Origin: Halosimplex litoreum
GTDB lineage: Archaea > Halobacteriota > Halobacteria > Halobacteriales > Haloarculaceae
NCBI RefSeq assembly: GCF_016065055.1
Contig: NZ_CP065856.1
Location: forward strand, 1,425,836-1,489,835
Reading direction: 5' to 3'
Length of the DNA: 64,000 nucleotides
Shown here in pieces: positions 43,412 to 51,608 of the stretch. The translations under genes and the position numbers were made by a program. The notes below the pieces were generated by a model that was not told where the DNA came from, did not search any database, and saw only the letters and a list, made by a program, of their open reading frames with translations. Position 1 is the stretch's first letter. Every line of letters begins with the position of its first letter.

Positions 43412-44653
43412 ATGCGGACTCGCACGGTCGCCGCGCTGGCGCTCCTGGTCGTCACCCTGTCGGGCGTCGGCGCCGCCGCGCTCTGGACGCTCCCGGGCGG
43501 GGGCGGCGGGCTGACCGAGGTGTGGATCAGCGACACCGCGCGGGACAACGAGTTCAACCACCACGGCGTCGGCGCCGCCGACGGCGTCGTCGTCGCGCCG
43601 GTCACCGGCCTGCAGAGCCAGGACGACCTCACTCGCCGGTCGTGTTCGCTGAACCGCCTCGATAGCGCGAACGGGAGCGTCCGCTGGTGGGTCGGCGTCC
43701 CGCCCGAGCGGTGTTTCAGCCACGCGCTGACGAAACCGGCCGTCGCCGACCTGGACGGCGACGGCGCCCTCGAAGTCGTCGCGGGAACGACCGAGAACGC
43801 CACCGTCGCCGTCGCGGCGAGCGACGGGCGGGAACTGTTCCGGGTCCCGACGACGGCCTACGGGTACGCCCAGCCGACCGTCGCCGACGTGGCCGGCGAC
43901 GCTGACCCGGAGGTCGTCGCCAGCGACATCTCGGGCGACGTGTTCGTCGCGAGCGGCGACGGGACGGTCCGCTGGCGCGGCAACGTCTCCGGGATCGTCT
44001 ACGCCTCGCCGGTCGTCGCCGATATCGACGGCGACGAGGGTCGCGAAGTCGTCGTCGCCGGCCGGAGCGAGACGGTCGCCTTCGAGGCCGACGGAACCGT
44101 GCGCTGGCGGCGTGACGTGGGAGCGAACGACGCCGCGGCGGCGACCGTCGACGGCGAGTCGGTCGTGGTCGTCGCCGGTAACGACGGCGTGGTCGCACTC
44201 GACGGCGCGACCGGCGACCGCCGCTGGAATCGCTCGACCGAGGGGTCGCCCGCGATGGGCGCGCTCGCCGACGGCGACGGCGACGGCGACCCAGAGACCT
44301 ACGTGAGCGAGGCGGGGAACGTCCTCCGGGCGCTCGACGCCGCCGACGGGAGCGAGGAGTGGCGGACGCGACTGGCGACGAGCGAGGGGTCGGTCACGCC
44401 GCCGGCGGTGCTCGGGGATCCGGACGGCGACGGCTCGCCGGAGGTCGTCGCCGTGACCAACGGCGGGACGGTGGCCGTCCTCGACCCGGCGACGGGTGCC
44501 GAACGGGCCGCCTACGAGCGCGACGTGTCGGTCTGGACCGGCGTGACCCCCGCGAACCTCACCGCCGCGCCCGGTGACGAGTTGCTGGTCCGCTACGGCG
44601 ACGGTCGCGTCGTCGCGCTCGAACACGGGAGTCGAGTCGCGGAGGGGGCGTGA
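43412..44653 (+). CDS. Secreted FG-GAP/PQQ-like beta-propeller protein
   Basis: 413 residues. A signal or anchor segment spans about 5-25. Then come repeated propeller blades with calcium-type loops: VADLDGDGALEVVAG, VADVAGDADPEVVASD, VADIDGDEGREVVVAG, LADGDGDGDPETYVS and LGDPDGDGSPEVVAV. These are FG-GAP/VCBS repeats. It is a surface adhesion or binding protein, without a recognisable catalytic site. The ATG at 43412 is chosen because it begins the hydrophobic segment. Confidence 0.83.
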   Translation: MRTRTVAALALLVVTLSGVGAAALWTLPGGGGGLTEVWISDTARDNEFNHHGVGAADGVVVAPVTGLQSQDDLTRRSCSLNRLDSANGSVRWWVGVPPERCFSHALTKPAVADLDGDGALEVVAGTTENATVAVAASDGRELFRVPTTAYGYAQPTVADVAGDADPEVVASDISGDVFVASGDGTVRWRGNVSGIVYASPVVADIDGDEGREVVVAGRSETVAFEADGTVRWRRDVGANDAAAATVDGESVVVVAGNDGVVALDGATGDRRWNRSTEGSPAMGALADGDGDGDPETYVSEAGNVLRALDAADGSEEWRTRLATSEGSVTPPAVLGDPDGDGSPEVVAVTNGGTVAVLDPATGAERAAYERDVSVWTGVTPANLTAAPGDELLVRYGDGRVVALEHGSRVAEGA

Positions 44654-44662
44654 CGGATCCGA

Positions 44663-45535
44663 CTACCCAAGCGAGATATCGAGATACAGCATGACGACGA
44701 CACCGACGATGGTCCCGAGCGTCGCGACCCGCTCGTTGCCGCGGACGTGCGTCTCGGGGACGATCTCGTCGCTGATGACGAACAGCATCGCGCCGGCGGC
44801 GAAGCCCATCGCGTAGGGCAGGATCGGCGCGGCCAGCGTGACAGCCAGTGCCCCGAACAGCACGAGCGGGATCTCGACGAGCCCGGATCGGATCCCGGTT
44901 ATCACGGCGTACGAGCGGCGGTCGAGCCCCGCGTTGACGGCGGCGACCGAGACGGCCAGCCCCTCGGGGACGTTCTGGATGCCGATGGCGAGCATGAGCG
45001 CCACGGCGTCGCCGACGGTCGGTGCGGTGTCGGCGCCCGGGAGCGCCGGCGCCGCCGCGGAGCCGAATCCGACCCCGACGGCGAGTCCCTCGGGCATGTT
45101 GTGCAGGGTGATCGCGAGGATGAACAGCACGACTGGGGCGAGCCGGTCGCTGTCGACCGGCAGCTCCTGCCCGGGGCCTGCCGCGTCGTCGCGGCGCTTG
45201 CCCGTCAGCAGGTAGTGAGCGTGCGGGACGAGCACGTCTGCCCTGTCGAGCGCGAGCGCGCCCAGGAGGACGCCGCCGAGCACCGGCAGGGGGCTGCCGC
45301 CGGGCGTCGCGTCGATCCCCGGGAGGATCAGGCTGGTGAAACTCGCGGCGAGCATGACGCCGGCGGCGAAGCCCAGCGCCCCGTCCAGCGCCCGCTCCGA
45401 GGGGTCGCGCCAGACGAACACGAGCGACGCGCCCAGGAGGTTGAGGCCGGCGATGAACAGTCCGCCGACCAGCGCCTGGACCACGAGTCGCTGGGACCCG
45501 AGCGCCTCTACGAGCAGCTCGACCGGTCCGACCAT
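44663..45535 (-). CDS. ZIP-family metal transporter
   Basis: 290 residues, about eight membrane segments. The two metal-site signatures of ZIP proteins are present: TLHNMPEGLAVGVGFG and IGIQNVPEGLAVSV. A His-containing loop VLVPHAHYLLTGKRRDD lies between segments 3 and 4, where ZIP variable loops sit. It should import zinc or iron. It converges with the FG-GAP gene. The start at 45535 (MVGPVELLVEALG) precedes the first segment. Confidence 0.9.
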   Translation of the reverse strand: MVGPVELLVEALGSQRLVVQALVGGLFIAGLNLLGASLVFVWRDPSERALDGALGFAAGVMLAASFTSLILPGIDATPGGSPLPVLGGVLLGALALDRADVLVPHAHYLLTGKRRDDAAGPGQELPVDSDRLAPVVLFILAITLHNMPEGLAVGVGFGSAAAPALPGADTAPTVGDAVALMLAIGIQNVPEGLAVSVAAVNAGLDRRSYAVITGIRSGLVEIPLVLFGALAVTLAAPILPYAMGFAAGAMLFVISDEIVPETHVRGNERVATLGTIVGVVVMLYLDISLG

Positions 45536-45654
45536 TGCGTGGCGGGACGACGCGGGCCGCCGATATAAAGGTCGCCGACGCGTCGACCCGCCGGTGGTCG
45601 CCTTCGACCGCACCGACCGGGGGTATACACGTCCGGCGACCCAACGGAGGAGAT

Positions 45655-46311
45655 ATGAACGGTCAGGAACTCCTCGAGACGGTCCGGGAGGCACAGGCGA
45701 CGGAACTCGATCGGCTCGGGTCGGACAAGTACCTCATCGCCGCGACCGACGCCGACCTCGAACGGGTGCCGGTGTTACGGTCGGTCGCGGAATCGGCCGC
45801 CAGCGGCCGGGAGACCCTCTCGCGGTGGGCCGAAGCGGAGACGGGCGACGCGGCGTCGGCCTTCGAGACGGCGGCCGAGGCCGAAGCCGCACAGTTCGGC
45901 CGCGTGGTCGACTCGCTGGCCGAACTGTCGGACGACGCCACCGACGCCGCGGCGACTGTCGACGGGACCGACGCGCCGCTACACGCCACGCTGGTCGACG
46001 TCGACGGGACGGTCGAGCGTATCGCGGCCGCGTTCGTCGGCCGACCGCTAGTCGCCGACCGGACGCTGTTGCAGGCGGTCAACTTCTTCGTCAACGAGGC
46101 CGACGGGGGTCGGGCGGACCTGGCACGCGCGCTTCGGACCGACGCACAGGACCGGCTCGACGAAGGGGTCGAGCTGCTCGATTCGGTCTGTGAGACCGAC
46201 GCCGACTGGGAGCGCGCCCAGCGAGCGGCCGAGCGCGTGGTCGAGGCGGCCTACGAGGCGTACGCGAACGCGCTCGAGTCGATGGGTATCGACCCGAAGC
46301 CGGTCTGTTGA
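45655..46311 (+). CDS. All-helical protein of unknown function
   Basis: 218 residues, acidic, almost entirely helical by composition (Ala/Glu/Asp/Leu). MNGQELLETVREAQATELDRLGSDKYLIAAT begins it; repeated AExE and FETAAEAEAAQFG patterns suggest a four-helix bundle. It has no signal or membrane segment. I do not recognise a family; a ferritin/rubrerythrin-like fold is possible but the metal ligands are not evident. GGAGGA just before the ATG supports this start. It is followed by a palindrome and raSEA. Confidence 0.65.
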   Translation: MNGQELLETVREAQATELDRLGSDKYLIAATDADLERVPVLRSVAESAASGRETLSRWAEAETGDAASAFETAAEAEAAQFGRVVDSLAELSDDATDAAATVDGTDAPLHATLVDVDGTVERIAAAFVGRPLVADRTLLQAVNFFVNEADGGRADLARALRTDAQDRLDEGVELLDSVCETDADWERAQRAAERVVEAAYEAYANALESMGIDPKPVC

Positions 46312-46383
46312 ACCGGCCGTTCGAGCGGCGCGTCGGCGTGAACGGAAGGCCGTGACCGTCGGAAGTCCGTCGGCGTTCGTGCT

Positions 46384-46410
46384 CACAGATTTCAAACCGC
46401 AAAATCTGTG
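46384..46410. repeat. Palindrome upstream of raSEA
   Basis: cacagattt (46384-46392) and aaatctgtg (46402-46410) form a perfect 9-bp inverted repeat with a 9-nt loop (caaaccgca). AT-rich in GC-rich DNA. It lies after the helical protein gene and 41 nt before the raSEA ATG, so it could be a terminator, an operator or a dispersed intergenic repeat. Confidence 0.6.
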
Positions 46411-46450
46411 ACCGCCGACGTTTTATCGCCCGACCGGATAGGACGGGGCA

Positions 46451-47542
46451 ATGAGCCAGCCGAGCCCCGACGTCTACGAGCAGGGCAAGGGGATGGACGC
46501 CCACAACAAGGTGATGCGCGAGGTGCGCTCGCGCAACGACGCCAGCTACGACCCGCGCGAGCCCACGCGGGTCTGGCTCGACGAGGACAACACCCCCGAC
46601 GGCTTCGTCGACTCGCTCACCATCATCCTCAACACCGGCGGCTGTCGCTGGGCCCGCGCCGGCGGCTGCACGATGTGTGGCTACGTCGCCGAATCCGTCG
46701 ACGGTGGCTCCGTCGCCCACGAGGACCTGATGGCACAGATCGACGCCTGCCTCGAACACGAGCGCGAGCACGCCGAGGACCTCCGCGGCGACGGCGCCGA
46801 CCTGATCAAGATCTACACCTCCGGCTCGTTCCTCGACGAGCGGGAGGTGCCCGCGGAGACCCGCCAGGCCATCGCCGACACCTTCGGCGACCGGGATCGG
46901 ATGGTCGTCGAATCGCTGCCGGACTTCGTCGACCGCGAGAAGATCCGCGAGTTCACCGAGCAGGGTCTGGACTGCGACGTGGCCATCGGGCTGGAGACCG
47001 CCACCGACCGCGTCCGACGCGACTGCGTCAACAAGTACTTCGACTTTGCCGACTTCGAGGACGCCTGCGCGGAAGCCGGCGCCGTCGACGGCGGCGGGGT
47101 CAAGGCCTACCTCCTGATGAAGCCGCCCTTCCTCTCGGAGGGCGAAGCCGTCGAAGACATGAAGCGGTCGGTGCGGCGCTGTCTCGACGTCGAGGGATGT
47201 CACACCGTCTCGATGAACCCCTGCAACGTCCAGCGCTACACGATGGTCGAGGACCTGTACCACGAGGGCGGCTATCGGCCGCCGTGGCTCTGGTCGGTAG
47301 CCGACGTGCTCGAATCGACCGCCGACGTCGACGGCATCGTCGTCTCCGACCCCGTCGGCCACGGCTCCGAGCGCGGCCCGCACAACTGCGGCGACTGCGA
47401 CGACCGCGTCCAGCGCGCGATCAAGGACTTCGACCAGCGCCAGGACCCGAGCGTCTTCGACCAGGTCTCCTGCGACTGCGAGCGCACGTGGGACGCGGTC
47501 GTCGAGCGCGAACGCAGTTACTCCCTGCCGCTGGCCCGATAG
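46451..47542 (+). CDS. Archaeosine biosynthesis radical SAM protein RaSEA
   Basis: 363 residues. The radical SAM cluster region is ILNTGGCRWARAGGCTMCGY. KIYTSGSFLDEREVP, CDVAIGLETATDRVRRDCVNKYFDF and KAYLLMKPPFLSEGEAVED are the conserved blocks, and HNCGDCDDR lies near the C-terminus. With ArcS it turns preQ0-lysine-tRNA into archaeosine at position 15 of tRNA. arcS is not in this window. A TATA-like ttttatcg lies about 25 nt upstream, so the transcript is nearly leaderless. Confidence 0.92.
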   Translation: MSQPSPDVYEQGKGMDAHNKVMREVRSRNDASYDPREPTRVWLDEDNTPDGFVDSLTIILNTGGCRWARAGGCTMCGYVAESVDGGSVAHEDLMAQIDACLEHEREHAEDLRGDGADLIKIYTSGSFLDEREVPAETRQAIADTFGDRDRMVVESLPDFVDREKIREFTEQGLDCDVAIGLETATDRVRRDCVNKYFDFADFEDACAEAGAVDGGGVKAYLLMKPPFLSEGEAVEDMKRSVRRCLDVEGCHTVSMNPCNVQRYTMVEDLYHEGGYRPPWLWSVADVLESTADVDGIVVSDPVGHGSERGPHNCGDCDDRVQRAIKDFDQRQDPSVFDQVSCDCERTWDAVVERERSYSLPLAR

Positions 47543-47669
47543 CGCCGACCGGTTTCCCCGACCCGTTCGACCCGAAACACTCCCCCCGTATCACGACCGC
47601 AAGCGGGTCGTTGACACGGTTCGACGCCGCAAGGTCATGCGATTACACTTTCACTCCGGTTGCCGTGGG

Positions 47670-47677
47670 TTTTTATG
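47670..47677 (+). promoter_or_regulatory. TATA box of a candidate small RNA
   Basis: tttttatg after a G-rich run (BRE-like cgtgggt). It is about 26 nt before the first base of a strong hairpin at 47697, the normal archaeal distance to a transcription start. Confidence 0.5.
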
Positions 47678-47696
47678 CGTCTACGATCAACGTCGT

Positions 47697-47743
47697 CGTA
47701 GGGGCCCTGGAGACCCCGACTGTCACACGCTCCAGCCCCTACG
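47697..47743 (+). ncRNA. Candidate structured small RNA (hairpin)
   Basis: The sequence folds into a two-part stem. CGTAGGGG pairs with CCCCTACG (47697-47704/47736-47743) and CTGGAG pairs with CTCCAG (47707-47712/47730-47735), leaving a 17-nt loop. The promoter-like box sits at the right distance upstream, and there is no ORF. The 3' end is unknown; a C-rich tract follows and includes ACA near 47762. A small H/ACA-type or regulatory RNA is possible, and so is a leader for the Nudix gene 120 nt downstream. Confidence 0.42.
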
Positions 47744-47863
47744 TTCCCCCATCCTTTCCGACACTCCCCCAGTGGCGACGACGGTCGGAGGGTCCCGACC
47801 GACGACCGTACGGGCGTCCCGCGTCCGACGGGATTATCGGCCGTGACGAGCAACTGGCGGCGC

Positions 47864-48439
47864 ATGGACCGGACCGACCCGCGCGAGCGGTACGACGACC
47901 TGGTGGTCCGCCGCGAACGGCACGAGGTCGACGCCGAGCGGTTCGACGACTTGCGCGACGCGGAGGTGTTTGGGTCGGGATGGGGCGTCGCAGGCGTCGT
48001 CCTCGACGGCGAGGCGCGGAGCACCTCGGGCAGTCGAACGCAGTCCGACGACGGCGAGCGGCTGCTCGCCATCCGCAACGAGGCGTATCCGACGGAGTGG
48101 ACGCTCCCCGGCGGCGCCGTCGAGGACGGCGAGAGGCTGGACGACGCGGTCGTCCGGGAGGTGCGTGAGGAGACCGGGGTCGCCGTCGAGCCCGTGCGAC
48201 CCGTCGGCGTCGACGAGAGCGTCGTGGTGTGCGAGGACGGCGTCGACCGTCGCGTCGAGATGGCGTTCGTCCACTTCCTGTGTCGCGCCACCGACTCCGC
48301 GGTGGCCGACGGCGACCTGGGCGACCCCGACGAGACGATCACCGAGGCGGCGTGGCTCGAATCGCTGCCAGACGACGTGTTCAACCCCGACCACACCGAC
48401 GCGGTGTACGAACGCGCCCGGGAACTCCGTGGCCGGTAG
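47864..48439 (+). CDS. Nudix hydrolase
   Basis: 191 residues from the ATG at 47864 (GTG at 47843 would add seven). The full Nudix box is GGAVEDGERLDDAVVREVREETGV, so the hydrolase site is intact. The N-terminal part has MDRTDPRERYDDLVVRR and a longer strand region GSGWGVAGVVLDGEARS. It is not close to the Nudix protein at 11.9 kb. Substrate unknown. Confidence 0.85.
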   Translation: MDRTDPRERYDDLVVRRERHEVDAERFDDLRDAEVFGSGWGVAGVVLDGEARSTSGSRTQSDDGERLLAIRNEAYPTEWTLPGGAVEDGERLDDAVVREVREETGVAVEPVRPVGVDESVVVCEDGVDRRVEMAFVHFLCRATDSAVADGDLGDPDETITEAAWLESLPDDVFNPDHTDAVYERARELRGR

Positions 48440-48496
48440 CCGATCTGTCTGTGTCATTCCAAAGACACAAATCCTCCGGCGAACAGATAGTCGGGT

Positions 48497-48682
48497 ATGG
48501 TCCCCCTCCTGATCCCCGGACTCACGGAACTGTTCATCATCGCGCTGAATTTCGCCATCCTCGCGGGCGTCGTCGGCGGGGTCGTCTACCTCGTCCGCCG
48601 AGTCACCGACTCCGGGACCGACGAACGGGTGGAGGAACTGGAAGCGGAGGTCGAGCGACTGCGGGAGGAGCGGGACTCCTGA
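48497..48682 (+). CDS. Small membrane protein with coiled coil
   Basis: 61 residues. A hydrophobic segment (about 9-33) is followed by VRRVTDSGTDERVEELEAEVERLREERDS, a short coiled coil of heptad form. This is the layout of small membrane-anchored, self-associating proteins, superficially like TatA, but the TatA motif (FG hinge and amphipathic helix) is absent. Function unknown. Confidence 0.65.
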   Translation: MVPLLIPGLTELFIIALNFAILAGVVGGVVYLVRRVTDSGTDERVEELEAEVERLREERDS

Positions 48683-48718
48683 CGGAGCCGGGAGCCGAGC
48701 GGGCCCGGATGCGCGTCG

Positions 48719-49396
48719 CTAGTCGCCGAACGCGCGGAGGACGCCCTGACCGTCGGTGTGGCCGATATCGGGCAGCGAGACCCGCTCGGGGTGGGGCATC
48801 AGGACGGCGACGGAGTCCCGGTCGCCGAGGACGCCCGCGACGCTGTGTTTCGAGCCGTTGGGATTCGCCTCGGGAGTCGCCTCGCCGTCTTCGTCACAGT
48901 AGCGAAACAGGACCCGATCGTCGGCTTCGAGTTCGTCGAGGCGGTCGTCGTCGATCTCGTAGCGGCCCTCGCCGTGGGCGATGGGGAACTCGACGACTTC
49001 GCCCTCGTCGAAGCCCTCGGTCCACGGCGTGTCGGCGTTCTCGACGCGGAGGGCGACGCGCTCGCACTGGAAGCGGGCGCTCTCGTTGGTGGTGAACGCG
49101 CCGGGCGTGAGCGACGACTCGCAGCCGATCTGGGCACCGTTGCAGATGCCGAGGACGGGCGTGCCAGAGTCGGCGGCGTCGCGTACCTCGTTCACGATCG
49201 GCGAGCGGGCGGCCATGGCGCCGGCTCGCAGGTAGTCGCCGTAGGAGAAGCCGCCGGGCAGGACGACGCCGGTGGTGTCCGCCGGCAGGCCGTCCTCGTG
49301 CCAGACGAGTTCGGCGTCGATGTCCAGATGAGCGAGGGCCTGGACGGTGTCCCGGTCGCAGTTGGACCCGCCGAACTGCACGACTGCGACGGTCAT
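48719..49396 (-). CDS. purQ: Phosphoribosylformylglycinamidine synthase glutaminase subunit PurQ
   Basis: 225 residues. A class I glutamine amidotransferase: nucleophile elbow LGICNGAQIG (Cys), the start VVQFGGSNCDRD and a C-terminal LMPHPER with the catalytic His. PurQ supplies ammonia to PurL for conversion of FGAR to FGAM, and needs PurS. It overlaps purS by 4 nt (ATGA), so the two are co-translated. PurL itself is not in the window. Confidence 0.95.
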   Translation of the reverse strand: MTVAVVQFGGSNCDRDTVQALAHLDIDAELVWHEDGLPADTTGVVLPGGFSYGDYLRAGAMAARSPIVNEVRDAADSGTPVLGICNGAQIGCESSLTPGAFTTNESARFQCERVALRVENADTPWTEGFDEGEVVEFPIAHGEGRYEIDDDRLDELEADDRVLFRYCDEDGEATPEANPNGSKHSVAGVLGDRDSVAVLMPHPERVSLPDIGHTDGQGVLRAFGD

Positions 49397-49644
49397 CGTT
49401 CCTCGACGGTAACCTCGTAGTCGTGGATGGTCGGGTTGGCGAGGAGCCGCTCGGCCATCTCGCCGGCGCGCTCGGCGGCGTCGTCCGCCGACTCGGCGTC
49501 CAGATCGAGCTCGAACAGGTCGGCGGCCCGCAGGTCCTCGAGTTCGAACCCGAGCCGTTCGAGCGCGCGCCCGGTCGTCTCCGCCTCGGGGTCGAGCACG
49601 CCGTGTTTCAGGCGGACCTCGACCGTCGCGGTGTAGGGGGTCAT
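49393..49644 (-). CDS. purS: FGAM synthase subunit PurS
   Basis: 83 residues. TATVEVRLKHGVLDPEAETTGRALERLGFE is the PurS start, and DVDAES-like DLDAESADDAAERAGEMAERLLANPTIHDYEV completes it. PurS bridges PurL and PurQ. It is the first gene of the purS-purQ pair. Confidence 0.94.
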   Translation of the reverse strand: MTPYTATVEVRLKHGVLDPEAETTGRALERLGFELEDLRAADLFELDLDAESADDAAERAGEMAERLLANPTIHDYEVTVEER

Positions 49645-49776
49645 ACCTGAGTGGCGGCGGCGCCGGGAGAAAACGGTTTTGACTCGCCTCGGTCGGGACC
49701 GCGCGCCCGACGGGTCGCCCGGACCGCGCGGCCGGTCGACGGTCTCGAAGCCCGCGGCCGGGTCCGGTCGCGCGAG

Positions 49777-50439
49777 TCAGGCGGTTTCGAATTCGACGGG
49801 CTGCCAGTCGTCGGGCTGGTCGGGGAGCCCGCGGACCCGGATGGCGCGCTGGCCGTCGACCTCGCGGAGTTCGACCTTGCCGTCGAACGCCTGGGCGATC
49901 GACGAGAGCGTCTGATCGTCGACGGCGCTGGGATCGATCGCGCAGACGCCGAGGCCGTCGGCGGTTCGGATGCGACCCGTCAGCGTGTGGACGAAGCGGA
50001 ACACGGACTTGGCGGGCGCGTAGACGACGAACGGCGAGAGCGTGTACACGCCGGTCCGGACCTGGCTGGCGCCGTTGGCGTGGATCCGCTCGTACAGCGA
50101 GGAGAACTCGATGCCGGTGCCGGTCAGGTCGGCGGGGCTCCCGACCGCGTGGACGTTGTGCTCGTCGTCGTCCACGCCGTTTTCCGTGCAGTCGACGGCG
50201 CCGACTCGCGCGAAGTCCAGGTCGCCGCCCAGGGCCTCGTAGTCCGTCAGCGTCTCGCGACCGTCGACGTCGGCCGCGATGAACAGCGCGCCCTCCCGGG
50301 AGTGGCGCCGCAGGAGCATCCGCATCGTCAGCTCGCGGATACCCCCCAGCGCCGGGCCGGTGACGAGGATGTTCGTCCCGCGCCCGACGCCCTCGAGCGG
50401 GAGGCCCTCGAACGTGTAGGTCGGCTCCTGCAGGCTCAC
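49777..50439 (-). CDS. RecA-superfamily ATPase-like protein
   Basis: 220 residues. It begins like a KaiC/RecA-type protein (TNILVTGPALGGIRELTMRML), but the P-loop Lys-Thr is replaced (GPALGGIRE), so ATP hydrolysis is doubtful. ALFIAADVDGRETL, the YTLSPFVVYAPAKSVFRFVHTLTGRIRT block and the end RVRGLPDQPDDWQPVEFE are family blocks shared by haloarchaeal DUF7504-type proteins. The gene overlaps the receiver-GAF gene by 4 nt (ATGA), so they act together. It is probably a signalling partner. Confidence 0.75.
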   Translation of the reverse strand: MSLQEPTYTFEGLPLEGVGRGTNILVTGPALGGIRELTMRMLLRRHSREGALFIAADVDGRETLTDYEALGGDLDFARVGAVDCTENGVDDDEHNVHAVGSPADLTGTGIEFSSLYERIHANGASQVRTGVYTLSPFVVYAPAKSVFRFVHTLTGRIRTADGLGVCAIDPSAVDDQTLSSIAQAFDGKVELREVDGQRAIRVRGLPDQPDDWQPVEFETA

Positions 50440-51401
50440 GCGTCATCACCGCCGGTCTCGCCGGCGTCTGCCCCCACGTGTTCGGTCACGCCGCGACCGT
50501 CACCATCGGCGTCGCGTTCGTCCTGGCACTCGTTGAGCTGGCGGCGCAGTTCGAGCAGGTCCATCGCCTCGTCGGCGAATCGCCGCAGGTCGGCCAGTTC
50601 CGCCTCGGCGAACGCCCGCGGCTCGTCGTGGGTCAGACAGAACGCGCCGATCGTCGCACCCCGAGGGGTCTCCAAGGGCACGCCGGCGTAGGCGCGGATG
50701 TCGAGTTCGTCGAGGCGGTCGTTATCGGCGAAGCGATCGTCGGCGTGGGTGTCCTCGACGACCATCAGGTCGTCCCGGAGGATCGTGTGGGTACACATCG
50801 AGTCCTCGCGGGCCAGCGTCTCCCAGGAGGCGCCGGCACAGGCGAGAAAGCGCTCCTCGTGGGCGTCGATCACGCCGACGAACGCCACGTCGACGCCGAA
50901 GTGCGTCCGCGCGAGCGTCGTCAGCCGGTCGAACGCGTCGGCGGCCTCCATGCCGGGTCGGTCGTACTGTTCGAGCGCGGCGAGACGCTCGTCCTCCCGC
51001 GTCGGGAGCGGGTAGCCCACCTGCGTCCGCCCCTGGACGAGGTTGCCGACCATCCGTGCCAGCGCCTCGCGGGCGTTGGGCATGTCCCGCGGGAGGTACT
51101 CGACGACGACGTCCTCGCGGTCGACGGTATCGATACGGTCGGGGGACGCGTCGGTGAAGAGAATACAGGGCGTGTCGGGCGTCGTCTCCCGAACCCGCGC
51201 CGCCACGTCGAGTCCGGTCCCGTCCGGGAGGTCGTAGGCCGTGACGACGCAGTCGGCGCCCTCGGCCCTGAGGGCGTCGCTCGCCGCGGCGACCGACCCC
51301 ACCGGGGTCACCGCGACTTCGCCGTCGTCGACGAGCGCCACCCGCGTGGCTTCGAGTTCGGCCTCGTCGGCGTCGGCGCACAACACAGTCAGTTCACGCA
51401 T
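50436..51401 (-). CDS. Receiver-like plus GAF protein
   Basis: 321 residues. The N-terminal receiver fold has LTVLCADADEAELEATRVAL and CVVTAYDLPDGTGLDV. The residue where the phosphorylated Asp should be is Ala55, so phosphotransfer is not expected. A GAF domain follows (about 150-290): DVAFVGVIDAHEERFLACAG, THTILRDDLMVVEDTHAD and IRAYAGVPLETPRGATIGAFCL. This is a sensor of unknown ligand. It is coupled to the ATPase-like gene. The start at 51401 (MRELTVLCADA) begins the receiver fold. Confidence 0.8.
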   Translation of the reverse strand: MRELTVLCADADEAELEATRVALVDDGEVAVTPVGSVAAASDALRAEGADCVVTAYDLPDGTGLDVAARVRETTPDTPCILFTDASPDRIDTVDREDVVVEYLPRDMPNAREALARMVGNLVQGRTQVGYPLPTREDERLAALEQYDRPGMEAADAFDRLTTLARTHFGVDVAFVGVIDAHEERFLACAGASWETLAREDSMCTHTILRDDLMVVEDTHADDRFADNDRLDELDIRAYAGVPLETPRGATIGAFCLTHDEPRAFAEAELADLRRFADEAMDLLELRRQLNECQDERDADGDGRGVTEHVGADAGETGGDDA

Positions 51402-51608
51402 TCCGTCTCTGTACTTCCTTTCGACTCCACCGTAATAATTCTCTGCGTACGTGATCCTGCGTTGATAGCGAGTGATCGGGGTAGACCGGACCGACCCGTG
51501 GGAACTGGCCGCGCGGGACGAGAACGCTTTAGGCACAGACGCCCGTCAGCGCTATCCGATGACTGTCCGTTCGCACACCCGATCGCCGGCGTCCCGACGG
51601 TGGTCGCC

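Larger units (their letters stand above)
47543..47863 (+). other. Intergenic region holding a candidate RNA gene
   Basis: 321 nt with no protein gene. It carries the promoter-hairpin unit described separately at 47670-47743, then a C-rich tract. No other convincing feature. Confidence 0.4.

Noticed and set aside
48497-48682. TatA translocase subunit
   Set aside because: The single membrane segment and charged helix are similar in layout only; the TatA hinge and amphipathic helix are missing.
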